Shown here piece by piece: positions 55,810 to 64,000 of a stretch of DNA of 64,000 nucleotides (position 1 is its first letter; every line of letters begins with the position of its first letter). Origin of the DNA: Adineta ricciae. Lineage: Eukaryota; Rotifera; Eurotatoria; Adinetida; Adinetidae. The stretch covers positions 1 to 64,000 of the forward strand of contig CAJNOJ010000420.1 of the NCBI GenBank assembly GCA_905250025.1, given 5' to 3'. The translations under genes were made by a program, and so were the position numbers. Below the pieces are notes generated by a model that was not told the DNA's origin, made no database searches, and saw only the letters and a program-made list of their open reading frames with translations.

Positions 55810-57852
55810 TTAATAAAACGGTAAACGAGTCCAGCTTTGGTAACGACGAAAGAATGGTTTTATATCCCAATTATTTGTTGTCCAATAATATCGAGGATCC
55901 TATAATGTTAAACAACATCTTAATGGACATTTTGAAAGTAATCTCTAGAAACTTACATATTTCATAAGACCTAATTGACTTTTTTGTGCATTAGGTTCGG
56001 TCCACCATTCGGACAGATGAAGAAGACGATTAACGTTGAACATTCGTGTCCAAAAGTGTTCATCTTGAAGTCTAAATCATCGAAAAACAAGCATGGATAA
56101 ACAACAAACGAAAATCATGAACATACTGTGCACGAAATCGTTCTAATTCAACGTCAACAGTTAAACGCCAATCAGGAAACTTGTTTGTATCATCAAAATT
56201 AAGTTGTTCGATATCAAAAACAACCTTCAATCAAATAACGTCAAAATTTGATCTTTCCTTTCAACAGAATACAAAACTTCTTACATCGTCCAATGTTTTT
56301 ATTTCATTTTCATTGTATTGAAGAATGTGACAATATGTGCTGTAAAAAAAAACGAAAATATTTTTCATTTTTCTATTCGAAAACGAACAACAAACAAACC
56401 TCATTCTTGGTAACCATTCCTCTTTGTACATTCGATCCATTGCTTGAAGCAATTCTAATGAATATACTTTACTTCCCTTTTGATAATCCTTTAAAATCAA
56501 ACAGGAAGATTTAGTTGCACAAAACAATTTCGCGGTTTACTTTGCCATTTTTTTTCAAATCTTCCCAAATAGCATGTGGATCTTTATCGATAAAGATGAT
56601 CAAACGAGGCATTTTCAAATTATAATCAATTGATACTTTGTATTCCAAAAGAAAATCATAACCTTTGTGAAAAGAAAACAGACTTAGTGAAAATTTTCAA
56701 ATAGGACTAAGAATACCTCGATGAATCTGATTAATTCCTGATATAAAGAAACTCTCTTCATCGAATCTCAATCGTTGTACGAGTAAAACAGAGACATGAA
56801 TTGCTTCTTTTTGTAAAAAAAAGCATTTTCACACGTCTCTACTCTTCGCAAACATCTCGAGAAAAAAAGAGTTTGTTTTTTCTATTAAATGACTGTTGTC
56901 ATAGTAAATTCTCATCCGTTCACAGTAGAAAAAGAGGAGAAAAAAAATCTAACTATCCTCTTATTACACTACATGATGCTATTTACAATAAAAATTTCTT
57001 TTATTGATTCAGGTGAACGAGATTAATTTACAATTATTTTCTGACACTTTTCTACAAGTAACGACATGAATGGACAAATGTTTTTTTCTTTTCTAACCTT
57101 AAATTAAGTTACGCGAATGAACTTACTATCTTGGCTGATGAAATCGAATTCACGAAGAATGTTAAGAGTAGCATAAAAACTCCAATATGATCGATCCATA
57201 ACAATTCCTTGACCTAAAGATCGACAATAATGTCAGAGCGTAGAGAAAATCAGAGATATACCAGTTGAAAACATATGTGATAATCCCATTCTTAATTGGT
57301 AAGTCATTGTTTGTAAAAGTGGTCTCAAAAGACGCACAGTTGCATGATAATCTGGATTCGAATGCCATTCTTCAGGAGAAGGTATACGATCTCTTGGTAG
57401 ACAATAGTCGTTATGAAATTGTCTTGTATTAATAGTACCGGTTTCATCAATAAAATGCATTCGATCGACATCCGGTTTGGAAATAGGTAGAAATCCAATA
57501 TGATTTGCTAAACGTTTAACGAAATCCGATCGACGAACACCAAAATTCGATTCAACATGAAAGAATAACGTATTATCATGTATATTTGCTAAGGTGTAAT
57601 GACCACCCAAATAAAAATGGCGGAAAAAGTCTAAATAAAAACAAGATAACTAAATTTTCCCCGAAATTTTATCGAATTACTATAATTTTTGTTAACATAG
57701 TCGAACGGATGAGGTGGTTTCTCTGTATCCTTGTATTGCATGGAAAATGTTCGTTGATTTCGAGGAACCGAACATGTTGATACAATAAGTAAACGATGTT
57801 GCTGATTAGCGATGAAAATTCGACGAAGCGAAGCAGCAACGCCGCTGCTCAT
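55810..57852 (-). CDS. NDUFA10: NADH dehydrogenase 1 alpha subcomplex subunit 10
   Basis: Ten exons: 57681-57852, 57262-57630, 57127-57213, 56717-56806, 56541-56662, 56400-56488, 56285-56339, 56127-56224, 55957-56071 and 55810-55899, giving 428 residues with matching phases. It is a mitochondrial complex I accessory subunit with a deoxynucleoside-kinase fold. Seen: an Arg-rich presequence (MSSGVAASLRRIFIANQQ), the middle motif HMFSTGQGIVMDRSYWSF, LIIFIDKDPHAIWEDLKK, and LQAMDRMYKEEWLP. The P-loop expected near the N-terminus is not obvious, in keeping with an accessory role. Exon 4 is the least certain; its acceptor (TTTACAAAAAG) is weak. It is divergent from the RNF126-like gene, 425 bp away. 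Confidence 0.82.
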
Positions 57853-58277
57853 TTTCAGTTTATTAATCTAAAAGCAAATCAATTGTTCTTCTTTTCAATA
57901 CTGAATACATTTTTAGATTATTATTGTTTATTTCTTTTCATTCGCGATATACATACATACATGTCTTTGTAGTACTCATTGGTTGTGTTCTCGACCAATC
58001 GGAATGGTTTTCGTCCATAACCAGTAATTGAGAGTCTCTTCTTTGCTTCGGTCGTACGTACGTCTGCATTTCTTCTTCTTAGTTGACTCATCAAAATTTA
58101 CTTATGATGTGTGTAACACTTACTGCGTTTCCTAGGATTATTTCCCTGTTCTAGAATATTCGATTGTCGTCACTTTTCTGATGTATTGCATGAGAGTTCT
58201 CCTGTCGACTGACAAATTCTAGATAAATAAATAATCAGTAAGCGCTCCTTTTTTCGTTAATTCTATCCAATTCGAAA
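57853..58277. promoter_or_regulatory. Likely shared promoter region of divergent genes
   Basis: 425 bp between the starts of NDUFA10 (minus) and the RNF126-like gene (plus). No TATA box is clear. An acceptor-like GCTTTTAG lies before the NDUFA10 ATG. Confidence 0.35.
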
Positions 58278-59395
58278 ATGGCAGCTGCAGAAACGGAGTA
58301 CTATTGTCATAAATGTCGAGTACATATTGGACACGTTATAGTAAGAATCTTTGCACTTCCGGTGTTTTCTTTCTAATTCAAGCTATTTAGAACTTTCAAT
58401 GCCCACATTGTCACGATAGTTTTATCGAAGAACTTCTTCCAGATCAATCGTCATCGTACGTTTCATTTTGAAAACAAATTTTGTGTTTATATTTGGGAAA
58501 ATTCTAGACGATCTAGACAGAGTGATCAATCGCATAGTGGCGAACGAACACTATTCCATAATTCTTCTCCCTTTGGTAATACAACGATCTTTATTGGCGG
58601 TGGTCATCCCGGAAATAGTCATGTACATCGTTATGAAAACCAAGATATGGGAATGTTTTTTCAAAATGTGCTTCAGCAAATCGGCGGTGTAATTGTCGGT
58701 GCTGGTGAACATCAATCTCCGTTGTAAGTTGATCTTTCTGGTCAAACTTGAATCTGTCTATTCTTATCTTAGTGCTATGCACAGTGTCAGTGGGCCAGGA
58801 ATGGGCGAAGCACTCAATCTCGAAGCATTTCTCACTCAGGTACATACGCGACTTGGTACTCGTTCTAAAATCTCTTTGATTTGTGTTTATTTAGTTTCTA
58901 AATCAGTTGGGCGAAAACAGTGGACCAGCGCCAGCATCTGAAAATCGTATTAATACGATTCCAACAGTGAAAGTCACAGCCGAACAAGCGCGTAAGTGTT
59001 TTTTTCACGAACAAAACGCGCTAATCAATCAAGTACTTTTGATCTAGGTGACAGTTTACAATGTGCTATTTGTATGGATGATTTCAATGAGAATGATGAG
59101 GCGAAACGACTTCCCTGTTCACATCATTTTCATGAAGCATGTATATCACGATGGTTACGAATGGTAAAATCTCCTTCATTCGTATTAATTTGATGCTTAT
59201 CGGACTTTTTTCTTTTAGCATGGAACATGTCCAACGTGTCGCGTAACATTGGACGGTGATAATACCGCTAATCGTGAATATTACAATATTTTCCCAGAAC
59301 AAAATCAATCCTCAGCAAATAATAATCGACGAAATGATGGAAATAATGATGGATCAAGCTCAGGTGCAGGAGCAATGTTTATGGATTTCGATTAA
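58278..59395 (+). CDS. RING-H2 E3 ubiquitin ligase, RNF126/RNF115-like
   Basis: Exons 58278-58340, 58391-58455, 58508-58723, 58773-58839, 58895-58991, 59048-59163 and 59219-59395 give 266 residues in frame. The N-terminal zinc ribbon has YYCHKCRVHIG and FQCPHCHDSFIEEL, and the RING-H2 from about residue 174 has CAICMDDF, LPCSHHFHEACISRWL and CPTCR. This pairing is that of RNF126/RNF115 (BCA2), cytosolic ligases in protein quality control and receptor traffic. The C-terminus is Asn/Gly-rich. It ends 343 bp before the convergent RPS7 gene. Confidence 0.88.
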
Positions 59396-59738
59396 ATCCA
59401 ACTATTTATGTGATTTGCTATGTTAGAAATGTCTTTTTCTTCTGATGTTCTTTGCTTTTTTTCTCTCTTATTGTGTTGATTTTTTCTCTGAGGAAAATAA
59501 ATGCATATATGATAAATATCCACGGAAGACTCTCGTTTGTCTACGATTCTTTCGAGAAGATGACGAATGACATATTATTGTCCTAAAATGGAGCAATAGT
59601 TCTCCTTGATGTTTTCTTTTTTTTTATTGTTGATGTTTTTCCTCTTTAATTAACAGATGATGGACAACAAAAACAAACAACAAGCATTAGAAACTGTTGC
59701 TTATCGAAATCATTTTTCTTCTTTTGTTTTGTGTTCAT
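59396..59738. other. Convergent 3' region
   Basis: Contains AAATAAATGC near 59496, likely the poly(A) signal of the RNF126-like gene. No gene. Confidence 0.4.
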
Positions 59739-60588
59739 TTAGACGAGCACTTCGGGAAATTCGAAGTGAACATCTTTGCCGGTAAGTTTCTTATAAATGG
59801 ATTGAAAAGCTGGTACCTGGAAAAGAGAAGCGAAGCAGTGAAAGTAAAGATCTATGAAAGAGAAACGGACAAACCTTATTTTCAACAAGTGTTTGTTGAT
59901 TTTTATCAAGATGAACCTTGAATAATCGAGATCCATCTAATTTGACACGAATACGTTTGCCTGTAATTTCAGCTGGATAGACAAGATCATGTAAAATAGC
60001 ATCATGAACTGCAGTCAATGTTCGGCTAGAATAGAATTTCAAATCTTCAAACGTTTCATTTTGAATTAACGACATACTTTCGTGGACGTTTTTGTTTCGA
60101 TTGTGTTTTCGATTTACGTGTCGGTTTTGGTAAAATTCGACGCTAAAGACAAGGAACGACGAATTTCCTAAGCAAAGGAAGAGATAGAACATACTTGTCC
60201 AAGAAGAACTACAGTTTGATTGTATTTCTTTTCCAATTCCGAAACAAGTAATGAATGTACTCGTTGAAAATTTTTCACTTTTGGCACTGGAATATAAATA
60301 ACAAGAGCTGATCGTCCATCGCCCAATTCAACTCTCTGAAACAAACAAAACAAAATTAGTCTTGATAGAACTTTTTCGGCACACGAACCTTGGCTCCAGT
60401 GACGTAAAGTTCCCGTAATTGACCTTTAAATTGTGCATTTCCTTCGAGTTCAGTCAATTGCTAAAATAAATAAGTGTGTTTCGATTCTTTTTTTGTCAAT
60501 TTTTGTTTATTTTTACTTGTGAAACGTCGAGTTCAAGTGCTGTTGGTGGTTCACTACCACTTTTCATGATCTTAGTACCGGTACTCAT
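59739..60588 (-). CDS. RPS7: 40S ribosomal protein S7
   Basis: Exons 60517-60588, 60389-60460, 60195-60335, 60078-60142, 59875-60025 and 59739-59816 give 192 residues, against about 194 in vertebrates. Diagnostic motifs are [63 protein letters not shown] and [14 protein letters not shown]. It is a small-subunit protein needed for 18S rRNA processing. An acceptor-like TTTATTTCAG about 30 bp before the ATG could mark a 5'-UTR intron or a trans-splice site. Confidence 0.95.
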
Positions 60589-60947
60589 TGTTGACAGAAA
60601 ATAAGTTAGTCAAACAATCTGAAATAAAATAAGAGAAATTTTCGTTCGTTTAGTATCTCTCCATCAACTAAATACAAGAATGAATTAAAAAAAAACAACA
60701 ATTGGATCCTCTACAACAGTCCACTGTTTACCATGTCGTATTAAATGAATATTTTAGAATTGTTTTAGTCAGGAGTTTATTTCTGAAATTTCAAAAAAAT
60801 CTCTTTGATTTGATTTGGAAATGCGAAAAGTTTTTGTGAAAAAGTATTGAAAATATTTTCATTGGGCGAGATGTAATGACCAATGGCAACAATTTGGTTA
60901 GTCTTTCAACTAAACAGCTGATGAATTCTAGATTTCATTGAAGAATC
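60589..60947. promoter_or_regulatory. Likely shared promoter region of RPS7 and DONSON
   Basis: 359 bp between divergent starts; AT-rich, no clear TATA element. Confidence 0.3.
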
Positions 60948-62787
60948 ATGGATTTAAACGGTGGAAAACCACTCTCACCATGGAAAGTTCCATCACGAAT
61001 ATCATTAAAACGTATTCGTCATAAAATCAATTCAGATCTATCTGTTCAAACACTTTCATCACAAGCAAATGAGAGAAATTCTCAGAAACTCAATACAAAA
61101 CGGAATCGTCCGATGATCAATAAATTTGCCTTGGCGCGTTCAATTTCAACACCAACGTCGGATGAAAATGTGACACCAAATCTTCCCCCTCCAACAACAA
61201 CAGCAGTTGAAAAGAGTAATGACGAACACCTTCTTGCTAAACTTCACCAAATTATGCCGCCACCGTCAGCGATGATCGCTAATGACCAACATTTTCAAAC
61301 AACAATGAGAAGCTTTTCACTGGAAGGATCATTCAGTCCGGTCGAGTCAAGTAATGAAAAAGTTTCTTCTCATAAATTCTGTTTTCAAACCGATTTATTT
61401 AGATAATAAAACGTCGGATGAACTTCTTCTTGCATTTCCCATTGATTGGTCATTGAAATCCTCGTGTCGATTTCATTCATTGAATCCTTCATCAGGATTT
61501 TTAAACCAATTTATGAAGCTTCGTTCAGCTGATGAAACTCTTGCTCTAGAATACATTTGTTCCAATAGAGATCAAGACAACGAGAAGGCTCTTTTTCGTT
61601 CCTTAACATCCTACTGGACATATCCACATATTTCTTGGTTAAAACTATTTCCACGTTCACAACAACAACAACAAAGCAATGCAAGTTTTGCACCTTTGGA
61701 TGAACAAGCACAACTCGTGCTTCAAGATGAATGGAAAAGTGCATTTCAATCACTTTTTCAAGCATTTAGAACTAAATATTGCGCGTTCTTTTACATGTGT
61801 ACACACACGTTCAACATCTTATTTCGAGAAGATTCATCGTCACAAATTGTTGCTGTAATTAGCCCAACAACGAGCGGTTTACGAGCAACATTCGAACGTG
61901 AGGGAATCGAATTTACAATGGCTGAGTATGTAAACCAAAACATATATCTTCTTGTAAAACTCTAGGAGGATAATTTTAGGGGTGACGATTCGTTAAGTAA
62001 AAATAATGAAGAAGAAGAAGATGACGACGAGAACGCTGATGAAAATGATGCATCATGTGCACAGTGGCTAGAAGATATAGGTTTATCTGCTGCATCTTCA
62101 ACAAATTCAGCAAATGATCGTCGCTGTACGTCAACAAAGAAAAAATCCAACAGTGATAAAACACGTTCAACGACAATTCTTATTCGAGATTTATCATCTG
62201 TAAATAGTTTATTTAATTTCCTTTTGAATAAATCTCAACGAACATGTATGGCCCTAACTGGTTCATTGACTGGTGNATGTGCACAGTGGCTAGAAGATAT
62301 AGGTTTATCTGCTGCATCTTCAACAAATTCAGCAAATGATCGTCGCTGTACGTCAACAAAGAAAAAATCCAACAGTGATAAAACACGTTCAACGACAATT
62401 CTTATTCGAGATTTATCATCTGTAAATAGTTTATTTAATTTCCTTTTGAATAAATCTCAACGAACATGTATGGCCCTAACTGGTTCATTGACTGGTGTTC
62501 CACCAACGTTGATGTCACCACGGCCATTTCTTCACTCATCATTAAAATACCTCAATGTTCACTTTCAATCGAACTCAATGTTAACAGTTGATGGTGGACC
62601 ATTATTACCTGATCGATTGAAAGGTCTTTGGAATCTTCTTACAGATAAAAATGAACAAATTCAAATGACTTGTACAAATGTTGAACGAACATCGGCATTA
62701 AATCTAGACGGTGAACAAGGTCGGACAATCAAACAAATTCAACTGAATGAAAACCAACATTTACGTGTACAATTTGCAACAATGTGA
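60948..62787 (+). CDS. DONSON: Downstream neighbour of SON (DONSON) replication protein
   Basis: Exons 60948-61350, 61403-61925 and 61980-62787; the real protein is about 503 residues once the artefact is removed. Matches to DONSON: LAFPIDWSLKSSCRFHS, LTSYWTYPHISWLKLFPR, FRTKYCAFFYMCTHTFNILF, VISPTTSGLRATFEREGIEF and GVPPTLMSPRPF. DONSON acts with the replisome in CMG helicase loading and fork protection. The middle has an acidic run. The N at 62276 separates two 221-bp copies (62055-62275, 62277-62497), creating an in-frame false repeat of 74 codons. The C-terminus may be shorter than in vertebrates. Confidence 0.9.
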
Positions 62788-63405
62788 TTTTCATCAATTC
62801 TTTCTCTTTGATGTCAGATAATTTCATTGAACAATTTATTGTCAGATTATCTCCTTAATCGGCTTCTTTTTTTCTTTTCTTCACAAATAAATTTAAAAGG
62901 CTTTGTGTTGCCTATTTCGAAAAGTTTCAGCATTTTGACACAGAGAGCGCCGATATATGATATCAAATGGTTACATCGCACCTTCTAACAGTGATTGTCA
63001 AAAGCATATTATATAAGTTTTTCGTTTATGTCAAATATTAAGAGAATTCAGCAATGTTAACTAATTAGTTCTTGTTTTCTCATTCCCATCTTCTAAATTC
63101 TCTACTATTATCATATCAAAAATAAGCTGCAAATATAACTGGATCCGGGTGAATTAGACTCAAATCTTTTGTAAACCATTATTATCACCTACTTTTGTAT
63201 TCTCTCTGAAATGACATTGTCAAATGAAATGCGTCATAGTCGGCGATTTAGCACTCTTCAAAATATCATAGAATTCAACGAACCATTCGCGAAAAATCAA
63301 ATGATGAAATCTCCACCGAGCTGAATATCAAACGTGCATGTGAGAAAACTGTAAATTCTGCCGCATAAAAAACTGCTTTACAGCTAACAATATTATGTGC
63401 AGGTA
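62788..63405. other. Intergenic, no supported gene
   Basis: AT-rich, with an AAATAAATTT context near 62886, likely the DONSON poly(A) signal. Confidence 0.4.
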
Positions 63406-63655
63406 TGGCACTTTACTGTTACTTGCAGAGAGTAACTTCGACACACCTCGAGTTATATTTTAAAAGAGAAACCATAAAGTTTCATCAAGATCTAGTTGAT
63501 TGCGATGCCTGTGACATACGTAGCACTGACTATTCTAGTCGGATCAAAAGTAACCTACTTCTCAGATTGAAAAATTCAACTATATTAGAAGATCCTCGAG
63601 TTTTGGCCAGCAATGGTGTTTCGTAACTTTTAAAAAGTAACTGTAAAATGTCATT
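63406..63655. mobile_element. MITE-like element related to 29271-29390
   Basis: The ends TGGCACTTTACTGTTACTT and AAGTAACTGTAAAATGTCA pair as inverted repeats with three mismatches over 19 bases. The left end resembles that of the GTGGCACTTTA element. The short open frame inside (63405-63626) is not credible as a gene. Confidence 0.4.
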
Positions 63656-64000
63656 CCTAACTGCATATTATTTTCGTGTAAAATCGTACTGCCTTCTCAG
63701 GGGCTAATCTCTACACATCTTCGCCTACAAGACTAGAGTATCTCTGGAAAATCTAAGTTTATCTGACAGTACTAAATTTTTGCAATACCGCCGGTCACTG
63801 TTTTGAGGTGTTTAGTATATTGCACAGTACGATTTTCAACACTGATCGACCTAAAAAAGAATCGATTCGATATATAATGAAAATGACTAGTAAGTACGGG
63901 AAAATGATTAATCCTCTGCGTCCGGATGTTACCACATGACAACTTCCAACAACAAAGGAACAAGACTTTTTTTCTGTCCAATTGTCACAATAACATTACT
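63656..64000. other. Right edge of the window, no supported gene
   Basis: No recognisable coding sequence or element boundary. Confidence 0.4.

Noticed and set aside
62055..62497. A real internal duplication in DONSON
   Set aside because: Same artefact signature; DONSON homologs have this region once.
1..64000. CRISPR arrays, tRNA, rRNA, riboswitches or bacterial operons
   Set aside because: No regular short repeats with unique spacers, no cloverleaf or rRNA cores noticed; genes are intron-containing and eukaryotic.

Overview
The window looks like nuclear DNA of a bdelloid rotifer (Adineta/Rotaria type). It is AT-rich and intron-dense, with GT-AG introns mostly 42-70 bp. It carries metazoan housekeeping genes (RPS7, NDUFA10, POP5, ENY2, CMC1, DONSON, an RNF126-like ligase), paralog pairs (two GT31 genes, two Ig genes in inverted orientation), and a secreted FG-GAP repeat protein of the kind common in bdelloids. 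The species call is inference. Gene models were built by hand from splice sites and frame continuity.

Layout. 1-8.2 kb is repeat-rich: the 3' end of a zinc-finger gene, a degenerate inverted copy of it at 6.36-7.0 kb, a LINE reverse-transcriptase fragment, a coiled-coil gene broken by a short transposon, and several inverted-repeat elements. 8.3-21.7 kb holds a second coiled-coil gene split by about 12.6 kb of foreign-looking DNA. That block carries a nested PAN-Ser/Thr-FG-GAP gene, 356-bp direct repeats, retroelement remnants and a 123-bp tandem repeat. The block begins with GT, ends at a good splice acceptor, and is bordered by a 6-bp direct repeat, so it may be spliced as one giant intron.

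22.4-35.6 kb is a surface-glycan neighbourhood: a DUF3431-like membrane protein, a NIDO-AMOP-vWD (SUSD2/mesh-like) protein, two GT31 glycosyltransferases whose second exons are almost identical, and a full polypeptide GalNAc-transferase. 37.3-43.2 kb has two tail-to-tail Ig-domain genes with matching exon lengths and hydrophobic, GPI-type tails. 45.5-51.8 kb has an M14 carboxypeptidase with a B-type specificity residue, two secreted proteins of unknown function, a small HSP20-like protein and a small membrane protein.

53.5-62.8 kb is compact housekeeping DNA. NDUFA10-ENY2-CMC1-POP5 lie head-to-tail on the minus strand with gaps of 164, 124 and 48 bp, which could mean polycistronic transcription with spliced-leader trans-splicing. 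They are followed by an RNF126-like gene, RPS7 and DONSON.

Assembly caution. Four single Ns (40346, 43758, 54004, 62276) each sit between two 221-bp copies of the same sequence. These are almost certainly unmerged contig overlaps. In POP5 and DONSON they add a false 74-codon in-frame duplication. Two other Ns (6831, 9086) lack that signature.
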